This document shows positions 31,131-42,464 of a stretch of 64,000 nt of DNA, piece by piece. The notes under the pieces are model-generated. The model was not told where the DNA came from. It saw only the letters and a program-made list of their open reading frames with translations, and made no database searches. The translations under genes and the position numbers were made by a program. Source of the stretch: Macrolepiota albuminosa (Eukaryota; Basidiomycota; Agaricomycetes; Agaricales; Agaricaceae). The number at the start of each line of letters is the position of its first letter. Position 1 is the stretch's first letter. The stretch is taken from positions 1,211,413 to 1,275,412 of the forward strand of contig JAMWFC010000073.1 of NCBI GenBank assembly GCA_027475525.1, given 5' to 3'.

Positions 31131-31206
31131 GTTGAACCCTACCTTTCGCGCGATCAACTAATGATTAAATGACAGGCGCGTGTACTAGCCGATATACTAG
31201 CAGAGA
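31131..31206 (-). tRNA. tRNA-Asp pseudogene
   Basis: The 5' acceptor strand, D arm and anticodon arm (GACAGGCGCG reverse complement, anticodon GTC) nearly match the tRNA-Asp at 27555-27652. The intron differs (ATTTAATCATTAG). The T arm (GGGTTCAAC) is unpaired and the 3' acceptor strand is absent, so it cannot form a tRNA. Confidence 0.7.
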
Positions 31207-31737
31207 ACTTATGATACCTCTAGATTTTACTTGTATAGACCAACCGTCAGTTTTTAATTAGGAGGTTTGAGATGTTTCGGTTTTACGGAGGCTACGACGA
31301 CGACGAGATCCGATCAACGTCGCTGAGGAAACAAACGGGCGCGTGGACACTAAAACAGACGTGTGAAGTGCGACGTGTGACTGGGCGCCTTTGGTCTTAC
31401 GGGTAACAAAGAAACATGGGAGAACTTCCTCACAAGGGCTACTTGTCCTTTCCAGTGGATGCCTGTGGACAATACAATATCCAGAGAGTCATTTTCTTAT
31501 CATAGATTGTCGATGGACAAAGTCATCCTGGTTCGAGGGTGGTGCGACAAAGGGCCATCATTTGCTCTTTGTTTTCCGCCAGTTCCCAAGCCAACGATCA
31601 TGAATATGATACACATCTTTCTATGCAGCAAACGAGGCCACTTCTAAGGTTTATAATACGCGATGCCATAAGGCTGGGAAGACTTCTGCTGTTGTACTTT
31701 CACCACTACCTGGACAAGCCCACCACCTACGCTTACC
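31207..31737. other. Intergenic region upstream of the membrane-ankyrin gene
   Basis: No recognisable coding feature; probably contains the promoter of the downstream gene. Short open frames lack motifs. Confidence 0.4.
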
Positions 31738-32867
31738 ATGACTGACTCATGTTTTCCTGCCAATCCGGATATATCTGGCATCGGCGTGAGGACTGCCATA
31801 TATGCCCAGAACATACTCAGTTTTGTCCCTGCGCTTTTAGCCCTCAAAAACGGAAGGGTTTCACACATCAAGCTCGAGAGCGTTGAGACACAATCCATTA
31901 CAATTCTCATCACTGGCTTCGCCATCCTTGTCTCGACCATCATCCAATCTCGCACCCCAGGTAGTATCACCAACTTTCATGCAACGATCGTCCTTAACCT
32001 CAGCTGGATGAATAACACGAATCTGTTCATTTACTTGTTGTTCTACGTCCAACATAGGGTCAATCTCTCCGAGGAGGAGTTATGCGAAGAAGTTGAGGAG
32101 ATGGTGGGTGTTGAAATTGATAGAGTCGATTCGATCCTCCGGTACCGGTGGAAGTATGAAATACGCAAGATTCGTTCAAACCTTGTGGTGATTGTGGGCT
32201 CAGCCCACTTGATGCTCATGTCTTTTGTCGGTCTGAAGCTTTGGGGCAACCCAGTTGCCTTTGGACCCTCTAAGCCATGCTCTCTTGATGCACCAATTTT
32301 CATCTTTGGGATACCAGTTCTATTGGGTTCTGTAGGACCCAAAGTCTGGTACGGCATGATCTATTTCATCGAGTTGATACCGATATTGAATGTCATTCTT
32401 CCTGGGATTTTCTTCGAAGCAATATTGTTGACTTTCCATGAATTTGGTAAAAAATTGTGGTATCAATGGAAACATCTGGTCAACATGGCATCGGCCCTCG
32501 TGACTTTGCTTATGATCAATATTGTCTTGCTTGTCGATAATGAAGTGACAATTAGCGTCAATACACCGGGGAAACCTTGGTCCAGGTGAAACAAAATGGA
32601 CATTTGGTCAGACCCTTACGCTTCTTTTACTCCTTGTGCCACTTCGTGAGCTTGGAGAATTACTGTCAGAGCGCCGTGCTGGAACACTTGGAAAGAAGCT
32701 CTACAATGCATCAAGAAAGGGAAAAATAGATATGTACTTGATCTTGGAGCAAAGACAGATATAGTTGGTAAGAATATATCAACTATATGATACAATTCAG
32801 ATGCTCATGCTGTTTTAGACTCATCACTTAAAATTGCATTGAAAAATGGCCATCTAAATGTTGTCAA

Positions 32868-32875
32868 GTTTCTAC
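32868..32875. repeat. 8-bp target-site duplication, left (GTTTCTAC)
   Basis: GTTTCTAC immediately before the TIR, repeated perfectly at 33824-33831. Confidence 0.9.
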
Positions 32876-33823
32876 CAAGGGGGGGTCAAAAAAAAAATTA
32901 AACATATCGGGTCGAATTTTTTTTAAGGGCTGTCTGAGTGACCTACCTACCTATCTGCTTACTTAATATTCCAAATAGGGTAATTGGATCACTGGGGATC
33001 ACCAGCTGGTTGCCTTATTCTCGACGCTGTTTTCCACTACCACGTTTGTTAGCCTCACAAGCTTCACACGTCCACCCATTCACTCTACACTCTAAGCCTA
33101 TGCAGTGTAGATGGTACTTGAAGCAGCAGGTGAGTGATGCCATCTTTGAAGTAAATAACATAAGGTCATACCCATTGAGTTTCACACGAATCATGTTTGC
33201 ACTGGATTGCTTCGCTCCTCTCCATCTTGGAGACTGCAAAACAGGACTGGTAGCAAGGTTTTGTTGAGTTGTTTGAGGCGTAAGAATGTTGACTGTATAA
33301 GTAGTGGTGCTGATACAGTGGCCTTGACACAAGGAGCTTTCGGTGCAAAAAAACTTGCAGCCTTAGTTTGAGACTTTTTGATGATCTGAGCAGCATTCCA
33401 TTTTTTCAAGTTTTTGGTACATTTCTTGCTGCCTTTGTGCACTTTCTTCCAGTTGGAGAGACTGACTTTTCCAACATTAATGCGTGTATAACAGTACAGA
33501 CACAGTACATGATTATCTGTGTCAACAATTAACTTGGATTCATCCAAGTTAGACTAATTGGGATGAATGAAAGTATTTGAGCACTTTAGTAATATTGATG
33601 TCAGCATAAATGGAGCTTACTGCCATTTCTGACTTAAATGATTCGGCATCCAGGCTGTGAGAGAGAAATCAACCCTGAAAATCAACTTTGTTAAGTGGGC
33701 TTTTGGCAAACAACTTCCTTTTTAGGCAGGTGACATCACCCCTCCAAAAAAAATTTAAGGGGTCAAGGCCTCGACCCACCTACCCAACCTGATATGACAT
33801 ATTGCACACATGACTCCCCCTTG
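32876..33823 (-). mobile_element. hAT-family transposon copy (948 bp) with BED-type zinc finger remnant
   Basis: The ends are inverted: CAAGGGGGGGTCA on the left, CAAGGGGGAGTCA as the reverse complement of the right end, flanked by perfect 8-bp duplications GTTTCTAC. Minus-strand coding (33547-33191) gives CLYCYTRINVGK...WKKVHKGSKKC, a C-x2-C...H-x5-C BED-like finger typical of hAT transposase N-termini, then SFFAPKAP. The catalytic core is absent, so this is an internally deleted, non-autonomous copy. Its insertion disrupts the ankyrin coding region. Confidence 0.85.
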
Positions 33824-34457
33824 GTTTCTACTCAAGTATAATGAAAATGCAAATACAAAAGGTGGGAAATATTGCTTAATAAATTGCACACACCACTTAC
33901 ATTCTCAAGCAAGAAAAAGACTGGTCTGTTGAACTCAACTCAGCAGCAATAAATGGACATCTAGACATTGTCAAGTTTCTGATTAAATACAATGTAAACA
34001 ACAATGCAAGTAAGAGCTGCACCTGATGTATTGCACACAACTGTTGATATTGTCAATTTAGATATACATGAGTGGATTGCACTCCATTGGGCAGCAAGAG
34101 AAGGACATCTGGATATTGTCATGCTCTTAATTGACTATAATGCAGATGTAAATGCAAAAAGTGAGAATTCAATCTGCTAGACTTCACATATAGCTGACAT
34201 TGAGTTGATTCAGATGATAAACAGTGGTCTGCACTTCATGTAGCAGCATGCAATGGGCATCTGGACATTGTAAAGCTTTTAGTCAAGCATAATGCAGATG
34301 TGAATGCAAAAAGTAAGACTTAAATCTGCTAGACTTCACATATAGCTGACATTGAATTGATTCAGATAATAGGCAGCAGTCTGCACTGCATATTGCCAGA
34401 TTAAATGGGCATCCAAACATTGTAACATTTTTCAATTATTATATTGTAAATGCACAG

Positions 34458-34849
34458 CATACAGATTTAATTTGATAGAATACTTATAAAGCAGATTTTA
34501 TATTTATAAGCCTAAATTGAGGCCAACTGTCTATAATCACACAACTAACAGAAAGAATTCCAAAGTATATTATATTAAAACAGTACCATACAACAAAGAA
34601 GTAAGTAATCTCCTGGTAGAAGAAAATCTGTTGGAATCTTTTCTGGTAGTAGCAATACTTTAGGTATAACAAATACTTAGACAATGATATATTAAGTCTT
34701 ATGTCTAGGTACTTAGTTAGTATAGAATGTATAGTAGTAGATAAGTAATAATACACTCTCAGCAATGTATAATATATGACTGAGGGTGCTCTGCATACAT
34801 GTTTATTAATATACAAATTTTGGACAAAAGAATGTGTGGCCCCCAATAG
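34458..34849. other. AT-rich DNA, possible LTR or UTR of the copia remnant
   Basis: About 70% AT with no motif. It lies where the 3' LTR of the adjacent minus-strand copia element would be expected; TG/CA boundaries were not resolved. A 120-codon minus-strand open frame here is compositionally biased and I do not regard it as a gene. Confidence 0.35.
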
Positions 34850-35560
34850 TTCTGATATTGTGGCTGTAGCACTCTATTATTTCAGTCACTCCAACACTTC
34901 TTCTTGCCATGGACATAACTAAATTCTCCTTCTTACATGTGAGTCATAGAATCTCACATTATTCCTTATATCTGACACAGTCTGGTAAACAGGATCTTTG
35001 GTAGGGCTTTGATGAACATATTAGCAATATTGTCCCAGATGTGGATATATTTGATAACTATCTCTCCTCTTTGAGCACATTTAAATAAAGTGGTATTTAA
35101 TATCACATTGTTTGACTCTGGAGTGAGCTGTGAGATTTTCTAAGAGTGTGATCAAAGCCTTGTTGTTGCAGAATAATGTTGTCAGTTTTGTTGTGAAGTT
35201 CCATCCTATTGCTTTTATGAGCATCTATAGCCATATGTACTCTTGCATTGACTTGTATGCTGACATATACTCTGCCTTGCACAATGATGTTGCTACCATT
35301 TTCTGTTTTCTTACTGACTATGATATTGCTCTTGATCCCAAGAACTATGCATAGCCACTTATGCTCCTCTTTGTATCCAAGCAATTCTCCCAGTCTGTGT
35401 TACTTCTCAGTATTACAGATGATCCTTCTAGCCACAGTTTCATGTTTTTTGTCCTTTTTAAATATGTCATTAGTCAAATCCTCTCATTCCAGTGGGACCT
35501 ATCATAGTTGTCAAGGTATTGAAACAGCTGTTACATAGCAAAAGCAATATCTAAGCATGT
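34850..35560 (-). pseudogene. Ty1/copia RNase H C-terminus, decayed
   Basis: The minus strand reads KCAQRGEIVIKYIHIWDNIANMF-IKALPKILFTRL, the well-known end of copia RNase H (ECAxRGEIxIxYIxTxxxIADxFTKALPK). Upstream minus-strand sequence to about 35560 has scattered stops. It is a dead fragment; its left boundary is unresolved and on the right it is cut by the element B1 LTR at 35588. Confidence 0.75.
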
Positions 35561-35587
35561 GATGATGAAAATATAGCAGAGACATCT

Positions 35588-35813
35588 TGTAACGGAGCCT
35601 TACACACACATAACATGTGTCAGTGATGCCATTACTGAAGAGTAGAGTATTACATAAGACAACATCTTGTATTCACTCTAAGTACTAGTCAAATCCGATA
35701 AAGCGGTCTGATTTAGCACTGTGTGATACATACAAGATGGTTTTATCTCGTAACTACAGGTTACATTTTTTTAAATCTTCTGCTATCGGCTTTAGACTCT
35801 AGGCTTGTTACCA
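35588..35813 (+). repeat. Element B1 5' LTR
   Basis: A 226-bp LTR starts TGTAACGGAG and ends GCTTGTTACCA; it matches the LTRs at 55172-55394 and 60096-60315 throughout (TCTTGTATTCACTCTA, TGATTTAGCACTGTGTGAT, TCTTCTGCTATCGGCTTTAG). The internal leader ACTAGGCAACTCATCA resumes only at 36757, because a foreign LTR is inserted exactly here. Confidence 0.85.
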
Positions 35814-35814
35814 A

Positions 35815-36752
35815 TGATGATTCCCAAAAGTAGATCTGTAGCAGATATGGTTTATGGCTACTGATCTGTATAAAAATGTATTGAGCATGCTAAGTTTTGA
35901 GGGAGTCCCAGGCAGTTCCCAAAAAACAAGTTGAATAGTAAGCTTAGGTGCGAGTTGGTAAGAGTGATCAGCAAGGGATATGCAGTAAGGGTGATGCACT
36001 AATAACGAAGTGCACCTGTATAGAAAGGGGAAGTAGATATGAGTGAAGTGTGGCAAGTAGTGCAGCAAGAGGACAAGAGGCTTGGCAATGTCTAAGCTGC
36101 ATGTTGCTTGCCATAGGTGCAAGGCATGTAAGTTTCATAGGCATAACTGCAGCAAGCAGGCTAGAGGTGTTCAGTTACTTGACGATTATGAACTTAGTCA
36201 ACGCAAGTGAAATCTGAGCTGTGAGGTGAACTGAGGAGTAAACGGGGTACTCTGTTCCCAGTAACTAGTAACAACCGTAAATATTTATAGTGAAAAACAA
36301 GTTCACCATTGCCAAGTAGCTAAGGGTTGCCAAGGGGTGGTGAACTGTAAGTAATGTAATTAAATGTCATGCATTAAACTAAATGTTAAAAAATGAAGCA
36401 AGAAAGCTGTTCATCTGACTAAGAGAGGGGCACCAAGAGGCATCAGGTGCCAGGGTAAATGTCAAGCCATCTGTCATGAGTAAATAGCATTATTCCAAAT
36501 TTGTAAGTGCTGTTGTTGGCTAGCTGGGCCACATGCTGATTAATTGATGCTACCTGTCAATGCTTGCCAGCTGTCATTCTAGCTGCTACTGGTGCTATTA
36601 CTTATTGGATCTGTTGCTTGCCATGCATGTCTATTGGGTAAGGCCTAAAATAGGTAAATTGTGTGTGCCAAGTTTGGAAGAAGCATGACAAGGTGCCTGC
36701 AGCTGATGCCAAGCCTGCTGTTGATGTGCCTAGCCTGTGTGAGGTCCTATCA
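35815..36752. mobile_element. Solo LTR, family F (inserted at B1 LTR edge)
   Basis: A 938-bp unit has ends TGATGATTCCC...GGTCCTATCA (TGAT/ATCA inverted) and a 4-bp duplication CCAA (35811-35814 and 36753-36756). Removing it restores GTTACCAACTAGGCAACTC exactly as in B2. No internal domains are present, so it is a solo LTR or similar short element. Orientation not determined. Confidence 0.7.
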
Positions 36753-36979
36753 CCAACTAGGCAACTCATCAAAAAACTCTTGATTTCTGTTAACATCACA
36801 TCAAAAATGTGCTTCCATGACTGGCTCTCTCGATCTGGACCCTCCTTTCCCAGTCTCAGATACAGGTGACCTACCTGTGTCTCAAGCTGTGAAGACACAA
36901 ACCACATCTACCTATCAGCCCCTGCCAAAGCAGGATGAAAAGTTACCTTGCAATGTGAGTGCGAGCTTTGAAACACCAG

Positions 36980-37968
36980 TGATACGACGCTATACCAGCA
37001 GTCAGGGACACACCATGCACCAGAAGTCAAAATAAACATTTAATCATGGGCTGAAAACTGTAAGCCTCCTGGTAGCAGTCTCAACAAATAACCATCTCCA
37101 AAAACATCCCAACAAATACACAGAAAAGTACAGAACAACAGGCAGGGACCAGTTCAAACTATCAGCTCAACAATAGTCTAACCACTGTCATGGAGAGGAA
37201 AAGCATGGAAGCTGGCAATAGACAGAATAGGATGAAATTGGGAAATTATTATTGTCATTCAATATTATAATTTCTCAATTTCATCGTCAAATCAGTCAAT
37301 GTTCGATTTGACATAACTGGAAGGAGGAAAGAAAAGAAGTAGGCAATGCAGGGAGACGCTAAAAGAGGAAAGAAGGATCTATGAATGGGATCGTGCTAAA
37401 TGGAGCTCAAGCAAATGGGGAAGTGGCAATCCAAAACATCCAGAAGAATGGCGGAATGAGAAGTTGAATGGTGGAATGGGTGGCACTAAAACAGGCCTCT
37501 CAAAAGGGAAATTGGACTATCAAATATGTTCTGAAAGTGGGAGAGTTTCCGACAAAGAGTCATAGGTAGATAGTGGTCTGTGCACCAGAAAAACAGTATA
37601 AATAGCCCAAGTTTAGTAGAGAATAGACAGGCAATTGATAGGCAAAGGCTTGGTGATTCCCAGGGAGTGAATTGCTTAGGCCCCCAAGTTTAGTAGAGAA
37701 TAGACAGGCAATTGATAGGCAAAGGCTTGGTGATTCCCAGGGAGTGAATTGCTTAGGCCAGAGTTTGTTAAGAAACCTCGACTTGTGGGAATATTATTAT
37801 TCTCATTCAATATTATAATTCCTCAAAACCTCGGCGTTTTGCAAGATTATTAAACGCAGTCAAGATAATAATTATCCCTTTCGTCATCAAAGTCAGTGTG
37901 AATTCAAGGTCATATTCTACACTAGCAAGCCCCAGAACTATCAAGTAATACTTCTACCAAGTACTACA
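36980..37968 (-). mobile_element. Solo LTR, family D, minus orientation
   Basis: 989 bp (912 after discounting the 77-bp repeat at 37606). Read on the minus strand it runs TGTAGTACTTGGTAGAAGTA ... GCGTCGTATCA, flanked by a 4-bp duplication CCAG. It carries a TATA-like TATTTATACTG and two copies of an AT-rich motif (ATTCAATATTATAATT). No internal coding sequence. Confidence 0.9.
37606..37759. repeat. 77-bp perfect tandem repeat in solo LTR D
   Basis: Copies 37606-37682 and 37683-37759 are identical; the other three D LTRs have one copy of this segment. Confidence 0.95.
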
Positions 37969-38821
37969 CCAGGTGGGCTATTCATATCATGGATGATGTC
38001 CATTGTAAGGCCTGGTGGTAAACCAGAGGAGAGATCTGCAGTCTCAGGAGTGTCACTACCAGCAAGCCAAATGCCTTCACTGATGTACCTGGTATTATCC
38101 AAGAGCTCATTAGCTCAGTCCGAAGGTTAACCAGACCTTACCCAGTATTCAGAGCTGATGCAAGGCAGTGCTTTTATGCACAGCACCCCATTCTGGACTG
38201 AACTCAAAGTGGTGGAATACCTCAAGTGCAAAGCAGTGTGAGGGTCAGCAGGCTCAATGGCCATTCCAACTGACTCAGTTGAATGTGAAATAAGTGTGCA
38301 CTAAAGAGCGCCATTGATTGTGGATGCAATGGACTTGCTAAATGTGCCTCATCAGGCCAATGAGTCTCAGCAAGACTATATCAGATGTCAGCATGCCACA
38401 AACTGTCAATGCAATGTCAGTGGAGTGCTGCAACAGGCATTGTCTGAAGTGGAGACTGTGACAATAACTCCAGCAGAGCCAGAGGTGCCACTTGCTGTGC
38501 AAGAGGTTAAGACACCTCAAAAGCAAGTCACCATCAAAGAAGAGGTGGACAAAGTCCATATTCTTGAGGAGCAAACATGACTATGACATGTAGCACAACA
38601 CATCCACCTGGTGGACAATTGGAATGAATGCATCAATTACCAGAGAATGCGCAACCAGGACTTGTGCAATTATGATGAGTCATTAATTGATGACCAGGAG
38701 ATAGCCGTTGAATGGCATGAAGGTGTGATGCCTGTTGATGATATGCGGTGACAGTTTGCTGCTTGAACTGCTGAGCTGGACAGAAACCCAGAGAGTAGTG
38801 ATGATAGTAGTGATCACTACA

Positions 38822-39055
38822 TGTAACAAAGTTACAGGTTTGAAAGAGCTTAGTGTGCACACCACAATGAATCAGACCAGACCGGTCTATTGACGATGTA
38901 GTGTACAACAAAAAGTAAGCTGCTTAGTAAGCAGCACATGTAACTAGATATAATAAAGTAATTAATATTAATATTATATTATAATAAGTATAATATAATA
39001 TCTACTACAGTAAGTAAAGCTATGTGGCCAACACCATATAGTGGACTATGCTACA
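38822..39055 (-). repeat. Element C 3' LTR
   Basis: 234 bp, TGTAAC...GCTACA on the plus strand; contains TTAATATTAATATTATATTA and AAGCTGCTTAGTAAGCAGC (hairpin). Followed by CCCCCCCC on the plus strand, i.e. a G-run polypurine tract on the coding strand. Confidence 0.9.
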
Positions 39056-39168
39056 CCCCCCCCAATTAGACCAAGCTATGGTCTCAAAATAATACGATGG
39101 TCAGGCCATCGGTAAGTCAGGGACGGGGGCAATTGGAGAGTCTCCAGGCTCCCAGAATAGATCGGCAG

Positions 39169-42100
39169 TCACGTCGTCCATGTCGTAGTCGAGGAGTTCA
39201 TCCTATAGGAAGTGCCCGATGGCCCTGTGATGGGCAGGGAGTTGTCGTAGTCCCAGAGGGGGGACAGTGTGAGAGTAGGGTCAACGATTGACCCTGGGAT
39301 ACGTGGTTGGGGATCGGGAAGATCCCCAGTGTCGGATGGGTACTGGCACGTCCAGATTTCATGGGCATGAATGTCTTGCCTGATGAGGAGGTACATCTCC
39401 TTGGTGAGTGCATCGTCGTAAGCATGACAACTGTCCTGCTGCTGGAGCATAAGGCATTGTTGATTGCCAATGGTGGCCTCACGCCACTCATCCCACTGAG
39501 CAATGGACTGGAGTATCCCATAATGGTCGAGGCGTTGCAGCCTCTCATTGTCGATGGCAGCTGCCTTGTTGTAGAGCCGGCTGTTGCTGAAGAATATGTG
39601 GGCCAAGTAGGTGACCCTATAGGTATAAGCATGGTCAGCCCAGCTGACCAGAATTTGATTGTGAAGAAGGACGCGTAACACGTCCGAAGTGATAAACACG
39701 GAAGCTGATGCCTCTGGGATGTCCACAGCCCGAGCCTTGAAGTTAGGGTCATCAGCGTGGAGGGGCACAAAACCTTGCCCTGTAGCCGCCTCGTACTCGG
39801 CCACGGCCTCTTTGTAGAGGCCTGGCCTTGCAAAAACATAGGCCAGGTACTTGTGTACCGTGGTCTTAGGTACTCGGCCACGGCCTCTTTGTAGAGGCCT
39901 GGCCTTGCAAAAACATAGGCCAGGTACTTGTGTACCGTGGTCTTAGAGGGGCGGCTGGTGCTGAGGGCGCATACAAGCACAAATCCAAAAAGGCTGTGCC
40001 AATGAATGCGCATGGCACGGTCCATAGCCAGACCGGTCCATATGTTGGGCGTCCCAGGACACCCATAGAGGAGGGCATATGAGCCCAGGTAGTCCAAAGC
40101 AAACAGTTGCTTTGGATCAGGGGGAGTAAGGCCGACGAAGGCAAGTCTCCCACCCTCTTTGCGGCGATAGATCTGCGTTAGCACAATCATTCACGGGACA
40201 TTCTCCCGCTCCTCAGGGCTCATGAAGAGTACCGCTATAGTCTTATATGGGACCTCGTCGAGTAAGTGAGACATGGTTCTGTCTCGGGCAGTAGGGTGGC
40301 AGTTCAGTGCCACCCGTTTGAATTTGTTGAGCAGTAGGTAGCCCAACTGACGCTGATGAAATTGGTGTAAACTGGTTGTTCACCAGTGAATGGAGCCTGC
40401 GGAGCTCTTGGGAACTGCGGGGAAACCCGTGAGGTGCCACTTGGTACACCTTACTGTTGTGGGGCGTCGACACGGTGTTGCCCTCTTTATTGGTCTCAAA
40501 AGACCTGGCTGTGCGGGCTTCTTGCCCAACAAAGATGGTATTGGTCACCAGCGACCAATAGAACTGGGGAGCTAGCCCCATGCCAAAGAATGAGTTCTGG
40601 CGCTCAACAGTGTGATCACGGTAGATCACAACACCGAGCGCATCAGGGATGCACCTGGTTTTGTCCTCGAGAAGGGCAGCTTCTCGTTTGGCGCTATCCT
40701 GCACCCAATGGTCCATCTTGGCCTGTCAATTGCTGTTGCGTCGTTCACGTGCCATACATTGTGCTGCCATCTTATGTGGCACAGGGGATTCCATGCAAGC
40801 CTCTTCAGGCTCCTCATACCAATCGTCATCAGAGGGCGGGGATGGCTGCCTCTCTGGCACAGACTTATCAGACTGTGGGTCCATTGCCCACACACACCGT
40901 GGGAGTTGGGCTGGCAGGCCTTCTACCAATACTGCAGGTAAGAAGGGGATGTTAGCCCCTGGAGCCCCTTTCAGGGCATCCTCAGGGAAGTGCACGTTGA
41001 CATATGCGTGCCCTTCTGGTTGCTTACCCTGACAATCCTTTTGGGGTTGTGAGGCCTTAGCCTCAGTGGGGCGTGTGCTAATGCCCCTGGAACTCTGCTC
41101 CCCAGAGTGCATGGTGGATACCACAGATAATGGTTGCAAAGATGTGACCTCAGATGAGCCAGGGGCGGCTGGAGCAGGGACCTCTTCATAGGGAAGAATG
41201 TCCCGCCCTAGACCAGCCTCCCGGCCAGATACGACAATGCTCGACTGAGTCAAGCGGGAGGGCGTGTCCTCCACTCCTTGCCAACGCACCCTTTTGCTGG
41301 AGTCGGTGTCCCAACTTGGGGGTGTAGTCTGCCGCTTACAAGCGGCCGATAAGGCAAGGAGATCAGTTTTGCGCTGAGCGTGCATATGATCCATGTCATC
41401 CATTATCCGGCTGATGAGGATGACCACCTCTGCATTGTGGAGGAATGATGACTCTGCAGGTACATTGTACCTGTTGTCTCCCAGGCATTGGAGAAGAGTA
41501 GCCAGGACTAAGTCCTGGTTGAGACTGGGCTCAACAGCTTGTGCTTTTCCTTTGTTGCATCGAGGACACAACTCTTCTTCCAAGCTGGGCTCAGATTGGT
41601 GCGGCATCTCCAGCCACTGTAGCAAGGAGAGCTTGGCCAGGCTCTCTGTCGGCGCATCAGCTGATGAACTGATGCTTGGTTCTGGATTGAGAGTTTCTGT
41701 ACTCTCAATGGCCATGGTGGCCTGCACAAGGGATGCTTGGTGTCCCTCTAGATTGTCGACTGGTACTGTGGTCGACAGGGAAGCTGACCTGCCTCCCTTG
41801 GCTATCGCCTCATACGAGGCATCATACTGGGGCATCACGCCCCAAGCCCTTATCCAAGCCGGGGGGTACGGCATCATTACGGGCACACCACCCATGCCAG
41901 AGTAGTGTGCCAGGGCAGTAAACTGGGGAAAAGGATGTGTCCCCAGTGGCCCCGTTGCCAGTACAGGGGCAAGCTGCCTCCGTCCTGACATTGCTTGGGG
42001 GCTTACAAGCCCCCCGTACTGGTGTTGCTGGGATTGGCCCTCAGCGTGATGTGGCGCATAAGCGCCCGCTACTGGTTGTTGGGGCAAATAGCCACCCACA

Positions 42101-42318
42101 GGTGCGTTTTGGGGCATGAAGTTGCCCTGCATGAATTGGTGTGGCGGATAGCCACTGATCACCAGCTGTTGTGGCAGGTAGCCCACTGCTGGTTGTTGCT
42201 GCTGCTGTGAGAAGCCCACTGCCTGTTGCGATTGTCTCCACTGGGGCACATTTTGGGTCAGTGGGGGAGCTATCTGCCCCCCCTTCAGCTGATGGTAAGA
42301 CCGACAGCATGAACTCAA
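39169..42318 (-). pseudogene. Element C extra 3' open reading frame(s), unknown
   Basis: Minus strand, between chromodomain and 3' LTR. Part 1 (42318-40726, 530 aa) is Gln/Pro/Gly-rich (AVGYLPQQ, APVGGYLPQQPVAGAYAPHH), with a Cys-x2-Cys in EEELCPRCNKGK. Its stop is a TGA after RERRNSN, and the same frame continues as MDHWVQDSAKREAALLEDKT to 40243. Part 2 begins MSHLLDEVPYKTIAVLFMSP (about 40274), has a stop at 40191, and continues MIVLTQIYRRKEGGRLAFVG to 39169. The 77-bp repeat at 39793 splits part 2. Total coding capacity is about 1,000 residues. No signal peptide or convincing membrane segment, so not an envelope by these criteria. Family unknown. Confidence 0.6.
39793..39946. repeat. 77-bp perfect tandem repeat in element C extra ORF
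   Basis: Copies 39793-39869 and 39870-39946 are identical. With one copy removed, TTVHKYLAYVFARPGLYKEA reads on into VAEYEAATGQGF in a single frame. Confidence 0.95.
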
Positions 42319-42464
42319 ACTGCTGCTGCTGCTTATTATGGTCCATGGGCATGTTGTCCATGGTTAGGGGAAGAAAGGAAAAAAGAAATTTCGCTTTTTA
42401 AGACATGTTTCAGCCACAGCTGCTGACCAACTCAGCCAAGCCGCAATCAGCACTGCCGATCAAA

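Larger units (their letters stand above)
31738..34457 (+). pseudogene. Multi-span membrane protein with C-terminal ankyrin repeats, disrupted
   Basis: The first open part (31738-32589, 283 aa, MTDSCFPANPDISGIGVRTA) has about six hydrophobic segments, including ILITGFAILVSTII and IPVLLGSVGPKVW. A frameshift at about 32589 moves the reading to GETKWTFGQTLTLLLLLVPL and RRAGTLGKKLYNASRKGKID, then ankyrin units. ALKNGHLNVVKFL is cut by a hAT insertion (32876-33823); downstream come GHLDIVKFLIKYN, WAAREGHLDIVMLLIDYNAD and AACNGHLDIVKLLVKHNAD. Each repeat is its own exon, and the last introns (donors 34161 and 34313) are near-identical, pointing to exon-plus-intron duplication. Membrane anchoring with protein binding is inferred; not functional as assembled. 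Confidence 0.7.
36817..38821 (+). pseudogene. gag: Element B1 gag, N-terminal part (interrupted)
   Basis: Starts MTGSLDLDPPFP at 36817, then GDLPVSQAVKTQ, YQPLPKQDEKLPCNV. It is cut at 36979 by a solo LTR D, resumes at 37969 (ISWMMSIVRPGGKPEERS), and continues with EVETVTITPAEPEVPLAVQE (about 38440-38510) and VDKVHILEEQ. At 38821 it is cut by element C and resumes at 50081. Several point stops are present. It is the equivalent of the cleaner B3 gag at 60379. Confidence 0.75.

Noticed and set aside
34484..34846. 120-codon minus-strand frame as a gene
   Set aside because: Very AT-rich, Tyr/Ile/Leu-heavy, no motif; position fits LTR/UTR of the copia remnant.
39169..42318. Element C extra ORF as a retroviral-type envelope
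   Set aside because: Position fits, but no signal peptide, glycoprotein-like cysteine pattern or membrane anchor is visible in the translation.
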